DNA of 64,000 nt. Source: Fulvimarina endophytica. GTDB taxonomy: Bacteria; Pseudomonadota; Alphaproteobacteria; Rhizobiales; Rhizobiaceae. The translations under genes and the position numbers were made by a program. Below, piece after piece: positions 47,043 through 56,560 of this stretch (position 1 is the stretch's first letter; the number at the start of each line of letters is the position of its first letter). The stretch covers positions 124,001 through 188,000 of the forward strand of contig NZ_QURL01000006.1 in the NCBI RefSeq assembly GCF_003403015.1, given 5' to 3'. The notes beneath the pieces are model-generated. The model was given only the letters and a program-made list of their open reading frames with translations. It ran no database searches and was not told where the DNA came from.

Positions 47043-47264
47043 CGAAGTCCTTTCGATTGGTGAAAAAAGCGAGGGAACCCGAGGGTTCGATCGCGATAAA
47101 CCGTCTGGACACCCTTATAAGAGCTGGAAATTCTCCTTTCAACGCATCCGCGACCGTTTCGCGCGCCTGCGGGCGTGAACAGTCAAGACCTGCCGGCCCG
47201 CAGAGCGCGCCGGGAGATTTGGAACGACTTTCAAAGAGGGATGGGAAGACTGTATCGGCAGGCG

Positions 47265-47798
47265 TTAATCTTGATCGCAAACCGATCTTGCCGCGTAAGT
47301 CTTGAGCCGTGTCGCGGCCGAATCCTTCTCCCCGCGACTCCACGGCTCTTCTGACAAAAGGTTGAACGCGGCCGGATCGATCTCGGGAAACAGGGTGTCG
47401 CCGCCCGGTTCGGCGTCGATCTCGGTCATTTCGATGCGATCGATCGCGGACCAGAGCAGACGGTAGATCTCCGCCCCGCCGACGACGGTGATCTCGCCTG
47501 CGCCGCGCTCCTTTGCGCATGCCGCGGCGATCCGCAGCGATTCGTCCCGGTCACGGGCGACGAGAACGCCCTCGACGTCCACATCGCCCGATCGCGTCAG
47601 AACGATCGTGTCTCGGCCGTCGAGCGCCTTGCCGATGGATTGCAGCGTCTTGCGGCCCATGATCATCGGCTTTCCCATGGTCAGCCGGCGATAGCGCTTC
47701 AGGTCGCTCGGGATCGACCACGGCATGCCGCCATCGGCCCCGATGACCCGGTTGCGGGCGGCCGCGACGACGGCGACGATGGTCAGTCCGTCGATCAT
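47265..47798 (-). CDS. folA: Dihydrofolate reductase
   Basis: Regenerates tetrahydrofolate with NADPH, needed after each thymidylate synthase turnover. 177 residues from the ATG at 47798. ITVVAxxxxRVIGxxGxMPW appears as [21 protein letters not shown], with [23 protein letters not shown] following (substrate and NADPH contacts) and GGAEIYRLL near residue 110. Its ATG overlaps the thyA stop (ATGA), so the two enzymes are made together; they act in one cycle. Confidence 0.97.
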   Translation of the reverse strand: MIDGLTIVAVVAAARNRVIGADGGMPWSIPSDLKRYRRLTMGKPMIMGRKTLQSIGKALDGRDTIVLTRSGDVDVEGVLVARDRDESLRIAAACAKERGAGEITVVGGAEIYRLLWSAIDRIEMTEIDAEPGGDTLFPEIDPAAFNLLSEEPWSRGEKDSAATRLKTYAARSVCDQD

Positions 47799-48625
47799 AC
47801 CGCGATGGGCGCCTTGATGCTCGGTGCCGCCTCGTAGTTCTCGATCGCGATGTCCTCGAAGGTGAAGGCGAAGAGATCCGTCACATCCGGGTTCAGCCGC
47901 AGTGCGGGAAGCGGGCCCGGTTCGCGCGACAGCTGCAGGCGGGCCTGCTCGAAATGGTTGTGGTAGAGATGGGCATCGCCCAGCGTGTGGACGAAATCCC
48001 CGACGCCGAGATCGCAGGCCTGCGCCACCATGTGGGTGAGGAGGGCGTAGGAGGCGATGTTGAAGGGAACGCCGAGGAAGATGTCGGCCGAGCGCTGATA
48101 GAGCTGGCAGGAGAGCCTGCCGTTTGCGACGTAGAACTGGAACAGACAGTGGCAGGGCGGCAGCGCCATCTCGTCGACGAGCGCCGGGTTCCAGGCCGAC
48201 ACGACGAGGCGGCGCGATTCGGGCTTCGTGCGGATCGCATGGACGACATCGGCGATCTGGTCCACATGGCCGCCCGCGTAATCGGGCCAGGAGCGCCACT
48301 GGGAGCCGTAGACGGGACCCAAATCCCCGTTCTCGTCGGCCCATTCGTCCCAGATCGTCACGCCGTTCGCCTTCAGATAGGCGATGTTCGTGTCCCCCTT
48401 CAGGAACCAGAGCAGTTCGTGCACGATCGAGCGGATATGCAGCTTCTTCGTGGTCAGCAGCGGAAAGCCCTCGGCCAGATCGAAGCGCATCTGGTGGCCG
48501 AAGACGGATCGCGTCCCCGTGCCCGTCCGGTCGCCCCGATCGGTGCCCTTGTCGAGGACATGGGCGAGGAGGGCGAGATATTGGCGGTCGACATGGGTGT
48601 CGGGCACCCGGGGTCGGTCAAGCAT
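47795..48625 (-). CDS. thyA: Thymidylate synthase
   Basis: Converts dUMP to dTMP with methylene-THF. 276 residues from the ATG at 48625 (an in-frame start at 48682 is less likely); the core starts [17 protein letters not shown], as in E. coli Thy[20 protein letters not shown] binds phosphate, [26 protein letters not shown] is standard, and the catalytic Cys is in [13 protein letters not shown]. Ends near [15 protein letters not shown]. First gene of the thyA-folA pair. Confidence 0.98.
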   Translation of the reverse strand: MLDRPRVPDTHVDRQYLALLAHVLDKGTDRGDRTGTGTRSVFGHQMRFDLAEGFPLLTTKKLHIRSIVHELLWFLKGDTNIAYLKANGVTIWDEWADENGDLGPVYGSQWRSWPDYAGGHVDQIADVVHAIRTKPESRRLVVSAWNPALVDEMALPPCHCLFQFYVANGRLSCQLYQRSADIFLGVPFNIASYALLTHMVAQACDLGVGDFVHTLGDAHLYHNHFEQARLQLSREPGPLPALRLNPDVTDLFAFTFEDIAIENYEAAPSIKAPIAV

Positions 48626-48809
48626 GGCATGCTCCGGATCGAGCGTTCTGGCGGCGCGCGCCGACGGGGACGGTCTGCCCATTGTCGCGCCCTCTTCCCG
48701 ACATTTCCATGTTCGCTTCGCCCGCGCCCCGAATACCTGTTGAAAACCGGGTGCCGCACGGGGCGGGGTCGGTTGGAAAGCTGCGCGGAAAGTCCGCGAA
48801 AATTGGCCC

Positions 48810-48838
48810 TTTCGCGATGCGGCGATCGCCCCTATATT
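48810..48838 (+). promoter_or_regulatory. Candidate promoter of ssrA
   Basis: TATATT at 48833-48838 is a strong -10 in this GC-rich DNA. TTTCGC at 48810-48815 would be a weak -35 with a 17-base spacer. The acceptor piece of ssrA starts just after it. Confidence 0.4.
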
Positions 48839-48839
48839 C

Positions 48840-49183
48840 AGCGGTGCCGGGCATTCGTCCGGCTATGGCGATAAACGTTCGATGCAATAAACCTTTCGGA
48901 CCCGGGGGCGGTACCCGGCGCCTCCACCCGATCCCATCCGTGCCGATAACGGCGCCGCGATGGGATCCGGCGGGGGCGAAATAGGATCGACGAGGGCGTA
49001 AAGATCGGATTTTTGCTCGGAATGGTTCCGCCGTCATCGGGCCGTAACAATAGTTGCAAACGACAACTATGCGGAAGCACGTCTCGCCGCGTAAGCGGTG
49101 CGATAGCTTCGAATCAAGCCCTGGGGGTTCGCACTCCTAGGCGGGGCCCGGAGGCGCCTGGCAACAGAAGCCTCCACTTTTTT
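48840..49183 (+). ncRNA. ssrA: Permuted two-piece tmRNA (ssrA)
   Basis: Rescues stalled ribosomes by adding a degradation tag. Gene order is permuted as in alphaproteobacteria. The acceptor piece comes first (about 48845-48928) with a T-arm CCGGG/CCCGG and acceptor strand CGCCTCC ending ACC, so the final A of CCA is added later. Then an intervening loop with a 9-bp hairpin (48930-48967). Then the coding piece starting GGGGGCG (48972-48978), which pairs with CGCCTCC with one wobble, followed by AAATAGGATCGACG as in other tmRNAs. The tag frame at 49056-49094 encodes ANDNYAEARLAA then TAA. Outer edges of each piece are approximate. sspB follows. Confidence 0.95.
49150..49183 (+). terminator. Rho-independent terminator of ssrA
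   Basis: GGAGGC (49150-49155) pairs with GCCTCC (49170-49175), then AC and TTTTTT. It also forms the 3' edge of the tmRNA coding piece precursor. Confidence 0.8.
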
Positions 49184-49233
49184 ATCGGTGCCTGCTATGG
49201 CGTCGCGAAGGACTTCGAAATCGGGACCCCGGC

Positions 49234-49797
49234 ATGAGCCAAGACCTCATTCGCTACGACGTGCTCGCGCAGGACGCCCTTCGCGGCGTGATCCGCAAGG
49301 TTCTCGGGGAAGTCGCGAAGACGGGCCTGCCCGGTGAGCATCACTTCTTCATCACCTTCCTGACCTCGGCATCGGGCGTGCGGATTTCCTCGCGGCTGCG
49401 CGAGAAGTATCCCGATCTGATGACGATCGTCGTCCAGCACCAGTACTGGGATCTGAGCGTCACCGAGAACGCGTTCGAGATCGGCCTCTCCTTCTCCGAC
49501 ATCCCGGAGAAGCTTCTGGTTCCCTTCTCCGCCGTGCGAGGCTTCTACGATCCATCGGTGAATTTCGAACTGGAATTCGACGTGCGCGGCGCCGAAGCCG
49601 CCAATTCCGACGCCTCCGAAGAGGATCTGGCGTCCGAGGGCGAGGCGCCGGCACCGGTCGGGGCCCTGTCGCCGACCCCGCTGCCCGCGCGCGAGAAGGT
49701 CGCGGTCTCCGAAGCCGCCGGGTCCGACGAGGGCGCGAAGGAAGAGCGCGCCGACGCTCAGGTCGTCTCTCTCGACGCGTTCCGCAAGAAGCCCTGA
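49234..49797 (+). CDS. sspB: SspB, ClpXP adaptor for ssrA-tagged proteins
   Basis: 187 residues. The domain (about 1-118) matches the alphaproteobacterial SspB family: LPGEHHFFITFLTSASGVRISSRLREKYPDLMTIV, then HQYWDLSVTENAFEIGLSF and VPFSAVRGFYDPSVNFELEF. It binds ssrA-tagged proteins and hands them to ClpXP. After the domain lies a long acidic/Ala/Pro linker (about 119-170) and a C-terminal segment VVSLDAFRKKP, equivalent to the ClpX-docking XB tail. The gene starts 50 bases after the ssrA terminator. Placing adaptor next to tag RNA is functionally fitting. Confidence 0.93.
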   Translation: MSQDLIRYDVLAQDALRGVIRKVLGEVAKTGLPGEHHFFITFLTSASGVRISSRLREKYPDLMTIVVQHQYWDLSVTENAFEIGLSFSDIPEKLLVPFSAVRGFYDPSVNFELEFDVRGAEAANSDASEEDLASEGEAPAPVGALSPTPLPAREKVAVSEAAGSDEGAKEERADAQVVSLDAFRKKP

Positions 49798-49812
49798 TCC
49801 GAAGGGTTCTCG

Positions 49813-50076
49813 ATGGCCGAGATCGTCAATCTCCGGCGTGCCCGAAAGGCGAAAGCCCGCAGCGAGCGTGAAGCGGCAGCAGCCGAGAACCGCATTCTCC
49901 ACGGATTGCCGGGCGCGGTTCGATCGGCCGAGGCGGCGCGCCGCGAGCGCGCCGATCAGGTCCTCGACGGCCATCGCCTTGCCGAAGCAGGCGGGTCCGA
50001 AGACGGTCCGTCTTCGCGCCGGACCGATGCCATCGAGGACGCGGGTTCCAGACGCGACACCGAATCCTCGTCGTGA
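49813..50076 (+). CDS. DUF4169 family protein
   Basis: 87 residues. Starts MAEIVNLRRARKAKARSEREAAAAENR, the basic, helical DUF4169 signature; the C-terminal half is polar and diverged. Function unknown in the family. It starts 15 bases after sspB, and its stop overlaps the start of the next gene, so sspB, this gene and the ribbon-helix-helix gene form one operon, an order seen in many Rhizobiales. Confidence 0.88.
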   Translation: MAEIVNLRRARKAKARSEREAAAAENRILHGLPGAVRSAEAARRERADQVLDGHRLAEAGGSEDGPSSRRTDAIEDAGSRRDTESSS

Positions 50077-50321
50077 CCGTCAAGCGCTCGCTTTCGATCC
50101 GCGGCCACCGAACCTCGATCACTCTCGAAGAGCCCTTCTGGCGCCATCTCGGCCACCTTGCCGAGGAACGCGGGACGAGCGTCGCCAGCCTCGTCGCCGA
50201 GATGGATGCCGCGCGCGATCCAGACGTCAATCTCTCCTCCGCCATCCGCGTCGCCCTGTTCGAAACGGTCTTGTCGCGGCTCGACGAAGTGGCAGGATCG
50301 CGGGCGGACCCGAACGCCTGA
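50073..50321 (+). CDS. Ribbon-helix-helix protein (RHH_4 type)
   Basis: 82 residues from a GTG overlapping the preceding stop by 4 bases (GTGA). VKRSLSIRGHRTSITLEEPFWRHLGHLAEERGTSVASLVAEMDAAR is the RHH_4 domain: a strand, then two helices, in a family often fused or linked to DUF4169 neighbours. Ribbon-helix-helix dimers bind DNA in the major groove through the strand; for this group the target is not known. The C-terminal about 30 residues are a second helical stretch (NLSSAIRVALFETVL). Could be an autoregulator of the sspB operon. Confidence 0.9.
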   Translation: MTVKRSLSIRGHRTSITLEEPFWRHLGHLAEERGTSVASLVAEMDAARDPDVNLSSAIRVALFETVLSRLDEVAGSRADPNA

Positions 50322-50558
50322 TGGGTCAGGGTGGACTGCGGACCCTCCGACCGGGGGCGACCCGGATCGTCTTCGGATCCTCGTGTCGTCGGCTGCCCGT
50401 GTCGCATCGACCGAGGCGGGATGGCCGGCACGCGAACGCGGCACCGGCGTTTCGCATCCCTTCCTGAACCTCGATAGACTGCGTCTTCGATTCCAGTTCC
50501 GATGTTCCGGCCGCTGAGTGCCGGCAGGAAAAAGGCTGACAAGCCGAAAGGGACGTGC

Positions 50559-50589
50559 GCGCCCCGCCGCGCAACTCGCCGCGGGGCGC
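50559..50589. terminator. Probable hairpin between RHH gene and MFS gene
   Basis: GCGCCCCGC (50559-50567) pairs with GCGGGGCGC (50581-50589). It lies between convergent genes; a short AGCTTTT follows on the plus strand. It may end transcription from either side, but the T-run is weak. Confidence 0.45.
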
Positions 50590-50599
50590 AGCTTTTGCG

Positions 50600-51913
50600 T
50601 CAGCGCTGGACGAGAAGCTGGTTGTAGCGCAGGGCGAGAAGCGTGCAAACCGCGCCGGAGAAGAGGTAGAGGCCGCCCGCGACGAGGCCGAACTGCGCCG
50701 AGAGGAACAGGGCGACGAAGGGCGCCGCGCCCGCGCCGAACATCCAGGCGAGGTCCGAGACGATCGCCGAGCCCGTATAGCGGTAGCGCGTCGGGAAGTT
50801 CGAGGCGACGGCGCCCGAGCTCTGTCCGAAGGCGAGGCCGAGCAGCGCGAAGCCGAGGCCCATATAGATGATCTCGCCGGTTTCGCCCATGCCCAGGAGC
50901 GAGGGCGCGAGGGCGCTGAAGACGATCATTCCGCCCGCGGTCGCGGCGAGAAGCGTGCGCCGGCCGTAGCGATCGGCAAGGAGGCCCGAGACGACGATCG
51001 CAAGGGTTCCGATGACGGCGCCGATGCTCTCGATGATGAGGAAGTGCGTCACGTTCTCTTCCGTGAAGAGCTCGACCCAGGAGAGGGGGTAGACCGTGAC
51101 CATGTGGAACATGGCGAAGCTGGCGAGCGGCGCGAAGGTGCCGACCATGATGAAGCGCGGGAACCGGCGCACCGTGTCGCGCACGCCGGCGGCCTGCAAC
51201 TCGCGCCGTTCGAACTGGTGGACATATTCCGGAGTCGCCACGATGCGAAGACGGCAGAACAGGGCCACGACGTTAACGGCGAACGCGACGAAAAACGGGA
51301 ACTGCCATCCCCAGGCGTAGAATTCCGCCTCGGGAAGGAAGCCGTGGAAGAAGGCGAACAGGCCGGAGGCGAGGGCGAGACCGAAGGGTGCACCGATCTG
51401 CGGCACCATGGCCCACCAGCCGTCCTGTTCCTTCGGCGCGTTCATGGCCAAGAGCGAGGCCAGCCCGTCCCAGCTTCCGCCGAGGCCGACGCCCTGGCCG
51501 ATCCGCAGGATGACGAGCAGCCAGACCGAATACATGCCGGCCTGCTCATAGGTCGGCAGGAAGGCGACGGCGACCGTCGAGGTGCCGAGCAGGAAGAGCG
51601 CCGTGGTCAGCTTGGTGCCCTTGCCGAAGCGCCTGTCCACCGCCATGAACATCCACGAGCCGAAGGGTCGGGCCACATAGGCGAGGGCGAAGACGGCGAA
51701 GGAATAGAGCGTGGCGGTCAGCGGGTCGACGAAGGGAAAGACCAGTCGCGGGAACACGATGACCGAGGCGATCGCGAAGACGAAGAAGTGGAAGAACTCC
51801 GCCGTGCGTCCGATGATCACGCCGATGGCGATGTCGCCGGGATCCAGGCGGTGATCGTCCGTGACGTCATCCCCGACCAACTGGCTGAAGCTGCCGCTCG
51901 TCGTATCGCTCAT
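50600..51913 (-). CDS. MFS transporter, metabolite:proton symporter (MHS) type
   Basis: 437 residues with about 12 transmembrane helices. IIGRTAEFFHFFVFAIASVIVFP, RPFGSWMFMAVDRRFGKGTKLT (loop 2-3 motif) and RIGQGVGLGGSWDGLASLLAMNAP mark the MHS family, which includes proline/betaine, shikimate and dicarboxylate carriers. GLLADRYGRRTLL repeats the MFS motif in the second half. The substrate is unknown. Divergent from the cyo operon with a palindrome in the 188-base gap. Confidence 0.93.
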   Translation of the reverse strand: MSDTTSGSFSQLVGDDVTDDHRLDPGDIAIGVIIGRTAEFFHFFVFAIASVIVFPRLVFPFVDPLTATLYSFAVFALAYVARPFGSWMFMAVDRRFGKGTKLTTALFLLGTSTVAVAFLPTYEQAGMYSVWLLVILRIGQGVGLGGSWDGLASLLAMNAPKEQDGWWAMVPQIGAPFGLALASGLFAFFHGFLPEAEFYAWGWQFPFFVAFAVNVVALFCRLRIVATPEYVHQFERRELQAAGVRDTVRRFPRFIMVGTFAPLASFAMFHMVTVYPLSWVELFTEENVTHFLIIESIGAVIGTLAIVVSGLLADRYGRRTLLAATAGGMIVFSALAPSLLGMGETGEIIYMGLGFALLGLAFGQSSGAVASNFPTRYRYTGSAIVSDLAWMFGAGAAPFVALFLSAQFGLVAGGLYLFSGAVCTLLALRYNQLLVQR

Positions 51914-51978
51914 ATCAACTCGTTCCGAACCAAAACGTGACCGATTGGGGCGAGAAAAGCACCCGCCGTGACATCCTG

Positions 51979-51990
51979 CCTACATGTAGG
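51979..51990. promoter_or_regulatory. 12-bp palindrome between MFS gene and cyoA
   Basis: CCTACATGTAGG is fully self-complementary, 66 bases before the MFS start and 112 bases before the cyoA start. Either promoter could be controlled by it; the factor is unknown. Confidence 0.4.
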
Positions 51991-52101
51991 GGATTGAGGG
52001 ATGACCCAAATTGTTGAATACGAGTTCCATAGCCCAGTCAACGTTCGTTCCCTGTCGGCAAGGCCGCAGGCCAGGCCATCACACCCAACGAGTTCGATCT
52101 C

Positions 52102-53220
52102 TTGCGATTGCCACGCTTCCTCCTCCTCACGCCGCTGCTTCTCCTCCTCGGTGGATGCGGTGATCTCGTCGTCCTGTTCCCGAACGGGGACATCGCGGCG
52201 CGCCAGCGGGACATGCTCCTGATCGCCACCGGGCTGATGCTTCTCATCATCATTCCCGTTCTGGTGATGACCTTCGTCTTCGCCTGGCGCTACCGGGCCA
52301 GCAACAAGGCCTCGAACTACCGTGCCGACTGGGATCATTCCACCAAGGTGGAACTCGCGATCTGGGCCGCGCCGCTGCTGATCATCATTCTTCTCGGTGC
52401 CGTCACCTGGGTGGGCACGCACCTCCTCGACCCCTATCGCCCGCTCGATTCGATCACGACGAGCGCCGAGGTGGACACCGATCAGGAGCCGCTGGTCGTC
52501 GAGGTGGTCGCGCTCAACTGGAAATGGATGTTCGTCTATCCCGAATATGGGATCGCGACCGTCAACGAGCTCGCGGCGCCGGTGAACCGTCCGATCCGCT
52601 TCGAACTGACGGCCGAATCGGTGATGAACGCCTTCTACGTCCCGACCCTTGCCGGGATGATCTACGCGATGCCCGGCATGGAGACGAAGCTGCATGCGGT
52701 GGTGAACAAGGCGGGCGTCTACGACGGCTTCGCCTCGCACTATAACGGCGCCGGCTTCTCCAACATGCGCTTCAAGTTCCACGGCCAGTCGCCGGAGGAG
52801 TTCGACGCCTGGGTTTCGAAGGTCCGCGAATCCGGCGACACGCTCGACCGCGACACCTATCTCGATCTCGCCCAGCCCTCGCAGGCCGATCCCGTGCGCT
52901 ATTTCGGCGCGATCGATCCGATGCTCTATACCCGGATCGTCGGAATGTGCGTGGCCGAGGGCAAGCTGTGCATGCAGGAGATCCACCATATCGACGCCGG
53001 CCATGCCGAGCCGCCGACGGATATCAGCCTCGATCAGCTGACCTACGATCACAGCATTATCGATGGCTTCGGCTATGGCGGGGGCCATGGCGAGGACGCC
53101 CAGGGTGCGACCGCTCCGGCTTCGGACCGGGCGCCCCGTTCGGACAGCACGCGGGAGGGTGCGGGTCCGCAGGACGGCGAGGGAAGCATCGCGCCGCCCC
53201 AACTCAATCGGACAGAATGA
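52102..53220 (+). CDS. cyoA: Ubiquinol oxidase (bo3-type) subunit II
   Basis: 372 residues from a TTG at 52102; the only in-frame starts after the stop codon at 52030 are this TTG and another at 52108. Lipoprotein signal (LLLTPLLLLLGGCGDLVV) gives a lipidated cysteine, as in E. coli CyoA. Two transmembrane helices follow, then a cupredoxin-like domain (LNWKWMFVYPEYGIATVNELA...). The CuA ligands of cytochrome oxidases are absent, so electrons come from quinol. The C-terminal about 60 residues (GHGEDAQGATAPASDRAP...) are a low-complexity tail. First gene of the operon. Confidence 0.95.
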   Translation: MRLPRFLLLTPLLLLLGGCGDLVVLFPNGDIAARQRDMLLIATGLMLLIIIPVLVMTFVFAWRYRASNKASNYRADWDHSTKVELAIWAAPLLIIILLGAVTWVGTHLLDPYRPLDSITTSAEVDTDQEPLVVEVVALNWKWMFVYPEYGIATVNELAAPVNRPIRFELTAESVMNAFYVPTLAGMIYAMPGMETKLHAVVNKAGVYDGFASHYNGAGFSNMRFKFHGQSPEEFDAWVSKVRESGDTLDRDTYLDLAQPSQADPVRYFGAIDPMLYTRIVGMCVAEGKLCMQEIHHIDAGHAEPPTDISLDQLTYDHSIIDGFGYGGGHGEDAQGATAPASDRAPRSDSTREGAGPQDGEGSIAPPQLNRTE

Positions 53221-53290
53221 CCCGCGGCCCTTCGCCCGCGAAGGGCCCGTCCATCCGTCTTGAAGCTCATCCCTTCGGAGCTGCCTTCAC

Positions 53291-55294
53291 ATGCTAGCCA
53301 ATCTCGACCTCTCCCGGTTCCTGTTCGGCCGTCTGACGCTGGACGCCATTCCCTATTACGATCCGATCCTCGTCGTGACCTTCATCGTCGTGGCGATCGG
53401 AGGCATCGGTCTTCTGTCGGCCATCACCTATTATCGCTGGTGGGGCTATCTGTGGCACGAGTGGTTCACCACCGTCGACCACAAGAAGATCGGCATCATG
53501 TACATGATCCTCGCGATCGTGATGCTGCTGCGCGGCTTTGCCGACGCGATCCTCATGCGGACCCAGCAGGCGATCGCCTTCAACGGGTCCGAAGGCTTTC
53601 TCCCCGCCCATCACTACGACCAGATCTTCACCGCCCACGGCGTGATCATGATCTTCTTCGTGGCGATGCCGCTGATCACCGGCATCATGAACTATGTGGT
53701 GCCGCTGCAGATCGGCGCGCGCGACGTCTCCTTCCCGTTCCTCAACAACTTCTCGTTCTGGATGACGGCTGGCGGCGCGATCCTGATCATGGCCTCGCTG
53801 TTCATCGGCGAGTTCGCGCGCACGGGCTGGCTCGCCTTCCCGCCGCTCTCCGGCGCGGACTACAGTCCGGGCGTCGGCGTCGACTATTACATATGGGGCC
53901 TGCAGGTCGCCGGCGTCGGAACGCTGCTCTCCGGCGTCAACCTGCTCGTGACCATCGTCAAGATGCGCGCGCCCGGCATGAGCATGATGCGCATGCCGAT
54001 CTTTACCTGGTCGGCCCTGTGCACGAACGTGCTCATCGTCGCCTCCTTCCCCGTGCTGACGGCCGTTCTCGTGCTGCTCGGCCTCGATCGCTATGTCGGA
54101 ACCCATTTCTTCACCAACGACATGGGCGGCAATTCGATGATGTATTTCAACCTCATCTGGATCTGGGGCCATCCGGAGGTCTACATCCTCATCCTGCCGC
54201 TGTTCGGCGTCTTCTCGGAGGTCACCTCCACCTTCTCCGGCAAGCGGCTCTTCGGCTACACGTCCATGGTCTACGCGCTGGTGGTCATCACCATCCTCGC
54301 CTATCTCGTCTGGCTCCATCACTTCTTCACGATGGGCAACGGGGCGAGCGTGAACTCGTTCTTCGGCATCACCACGATGATCATCTCGATCCCGACGGGC
54401 GTGAAGATCTTCAACTGGCTGTTGACCATGTACGAGGGCCGCATCCGCTTCGAACTGCCGATGATGTGGACGATCGCCTTCATCGTGACGTTCACGATCG
54501 GCGGCATGACGGGCGTTCTCCTCGCGGTGCCCCCCGTCGACTTCACCGTCCACAATTCGCTCTTCCTCGTCGCCCACTTCCACAACGTGATCATCGGCGG
54601 CGTGCTCTTCGGCGCGTTCGCGGCGATCAACTACTGGTTCCCGAAAGCCTTCGGCTTCAAGCTCAACGAGTTCTGGGGCAAGGTCAGCTTCTGGACCTGG
54701 GTCAGCGGCTTCTACCTCGCCTTCATGCCGCTCTACCTTCTCGGCCTGATGGGCGTCACGCGGCGCCTTCGCGAGTTCGACGATCCCTCGCTCCAGATCT
54801 GGTTCGTGATCGCGGCCGCAGGGGCCGGGCTCATCGCGATCGGCATCGGCGCGCTCCTCATGCAGATCTACGTCTCGATCCGCGATCGCGAGGCGCTTGC
54901 CGACACGACGGGCGATCCGTGGAACGGGCGCACGCTCGAATGGGCGACCACCTCGCCCCCGCCCCACTACAACTTCGCCTTCTCGCCCATGGTGCGCGAC
55001 ATCGACGCCTTCACGGACATGAAGCGGGCCGGCTTTTCGCGTCCGGAAAAGGGCTTCCGGTCGATCCACATGCCGAGGAACACGGGCGCCGGCGTCATCC
55101 TCGCCGGACTGTCCACCCTCTGCGGCTTCGCGCTGGTCTGGTATATCTGGTGGCTCGCGGCGGTCTCGTTCGTCGGCCTGATCGGCTATGCGATCTACCA
55201 CACCTTCGACTACGACCGGGACTACTACATCACGGCCGACGAAGTGGCGAAGACGGAGCGCAAGGCAGCTTCCATGCTGGGCGCGAAAGGATAA
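53291..55294 (+). CDS. cyoB: Ubiquinol oxidase (bo3-type) subunit I
   Basis: 667 residues with about 15 transmembrane helices. Catalytic proton-pumping subunit. The heme b/o3 and CuB ligands are visible: AHGVIMIFF (low-spin heme His), [11 protein letters not shown] (CuB His with the cross-linked Tyr), WLHHFFTMG (two CuB His) and [10 protein letters not shown] (heme His pair). The N-terminal extra helix and length match CyoB rather than aa3 subunit I. It reduces oxygen to water with quinol electrons. Ends 3 bases before cyoC. Confidence 0.98.
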   Translation: MLANLDLSRFLFGRLTLDAIPYYDPILVVTFIVVAIGGIGLLSAITYYRWWGYLWHEWFTTVDHKKIGIMYMILAIVMLLRGFADAILMRTQQAIAFNGSEGFLPAHHYDQIFTAHGVIMIFFVAMPLITGIMNYVVPLQIGARDVSFPFLNNFSFWMTAGGAILIMASLFIGEFARTGWLAFPPLSGADYSPGVGVDYYIWGLQVAGVGTLLSGVNLLVTIVKMRAPGMSMMRMPIFTWSALCTNVLIVASFPVLTAVLVLLGLDRYVGTHFFTNDMGGNSMMYFNLIWIWGHPEVYILILPLFGVFSEVTSTFSGKRLFGYTSMVYALVVITILAYLVWLHHFFTMGNGASVNSFFGITTMIISIPTGVKIFNWLLTMYEGRIRFELPMMWTIAFIVTFTIGGMTGVLLAVPPVDFTVHNSLFLVAHFHNVIIGGVLFGAFAAINYWFPKAFGFKLNEFWGKVSFWTWVSGFYLAFMPLYLLGLMGVTRRLREFDDPSLQIWFVIAAAGAGLIAIGIGALLMQIYVSIRDREALADTTGDPWNGRTLEWATTSPPPHYNFAFSPMVRDIDAFTDMKRAGFSRPEKGFRSIHMPRNTGAGVILAGLSTLCGFALVWYIWWLAAVSFVGLIGYAIYHTFDYDRDYYITADEVAKTERKAASMLGAKG

Positions 55295-55297
55295 GAC

Positions 55298-55924
55298 ATG
55301 GCGCAGACGACGGCCACGATGAGCGCCCCGCCCGAGGCGTTCTTCGAACTCGACGAGCACGAACACGAGACCGGCTCGAGCACCATGCTCGGGTTCTGGA
55401 TCTATCTGATGAGCGACTGCCTCATCTTTGCGGTCCTGTTCGCCACATACGGCGTCCTCGCCACGAGCTATGCGGCCGGCCCCCGGCCGTCCGACCTGTT
55501 CGACCTGTGGCTCGTCGCGATCAATACGGGCTTCCTGCTCTTCTCGTCGATCACCTACGGCTTCGCCGTCATCGCGATGCAGGCCCGCAAGCAGGGGCAG
55601 GTCCTGTTCTGGCTCGGGATCACCGGGCTGCTCGGCATAGCCTTCGTCGGCGTCGAGCTCTACGAGTTCGCCCATTTCTTCGCCGAGGGCGCGCCGCCCC
55701 AGCGCAGCGGATTCCTGTCGGCCTTCTTCGCGCTCGTCGGAACACACGGTCTGCACGTGACCTTCGGCATCCTCTGGCTCGTCGTCCTGATGGTCCAGAT
55801 CGCCCGGACCGGTCTCATCGACGACAACAGGCGCCGCGTCATGTGCCTGTCGATGTTCTGGCACTTCCTCGATGTCGTCTGGATCGGCGTCTTTACCTTC
55901 GTCTATCTCGTCAGGGTGATCTGA
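55298..55924 (+). CDS. cyoC: Ubiquinol oxidase (bo3-type) subunit III
   Basis: 208 residues, five transmembrane helices. Starts with a short His/Glu-rich arm ([26 protein letters not shown]), then [13 protein letters not shown] and [17 protein letters not shown], the subunit III pattern; ends [23 protein letters not shown]. Stabilises the oxidase. Stop overlaps the cyoD start by one base. Confidence 0.96.
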   Translation: MAQTTATMSAPPEAFFELDEHEHETGSSTMLGFWIYLMSDCLIFAVLFATYGVLATSYAAGPRPSDLFDLWLVAINTGFLLFSSITYGFAVIAMQARKQGQVLFWLGITGLLGIAFVGVELYEFAHFFAEGAPPQRSGFLSAFFALVGTHGLHVTFGILWLVVLMVQIARTGLIDDNRRRVMCLSMFWHFLDVVWIGVFTFVYLVRVI

Positions 55925-56439
55925 TGGCCCATTCGACAACCGCCAAGAACGACCCGCACAGCGCCGCGCAGGTCGATCACGACCATGCCGGCCACATGGA
56001 GGGCGGCGAGGCCCATGCGACGCTGAAGGGCTATCTGACCGGCTTCGTCCTGTCGGTCATCATGACGGCGATCCCGTTCTGGCTGGTCATGGCCCGGCCG
56101 ATCGAGAGCAGCGTCATCACGGCGCTCCTCGTCATCGGCTTCGCGCTGGCGCAGATCTTCGTCCACATGGTCTATTTCCTCCATATGGATTCCAAGTCCG
56201 AGAACGGCTGGACGATCATGGCGCTGATCTTCACCGGCGTTCTGGTGATCATCACGATCTCGGGCTCGCTCTGGGTCATGTACCACCTCAACACCAATAT
56301 GATGCCCACGAGCGGCCAGGTGATGGAGAGCGAGACGGGCCTTCCGACGCCCGCTCCCCTCGGCGGCGTGACGGGCGGCGAGGCCGCAGGCACCGCCGCA
56401 GAGCCGGCCGGTCAGACGCCGTCCGCGCCGTCCAACTGA
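55924..56439 (+). CDS. cyoD: Ubiquinol oxidase (bo3-type) subunit IV
   Basis: 171 residues; ATG overlaps the cyoC stop. Three transmembrane helices (LTGFVLSVIMTAIPFWLVM, SSVITALLVIGFALAQIFVHMVYFLHM, MALIFTGVLVIITISGSLWVMYHL) match CyoD. A His-rich N-terminus (DHDHAGHMEGGEAH) and a Pro/Gly/Ala-rich C-terminal tail of about 45 residues make it longer than E. coli CyoD (109 residues). Confidence 0.94.
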   Translation: MAHSTTAKNDPHSAAQVDHDHAGHMEGGEAHATLKGYLTGFVLSVIMTAIPFWLVMARPIESSVITALLVIGFALAQIFVHMVYFLHMDSKSENGWTIMALIFTGVLVIITISGSLWVMYHLNTNMMPTSGQVMESETGLPTPAPLGGVTGGEAAGTAAEPAGQTPSAPSN

Positions 56440-56560
56440 GGTCGGGGGTTTCTGAGGCGGCGGCGAGAGCGGCGCCCGGCCGCCGGCATCGGCTGGCGCC
56501 AAGCGATCCGGTGTCCGGCGCACACGCGCTCCGCCTCGGGCAGAAGCCTTGCGAAAGACG

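Noticed and set aside
53294..55939. An 881-codon minus-strand frame opposite cyoB-cyoC
   Set aside because: Asp/Glu/Arg/His-rich composition typical of the reverse of membrane-protein codons; cyoB and cyoC are unambiguous.
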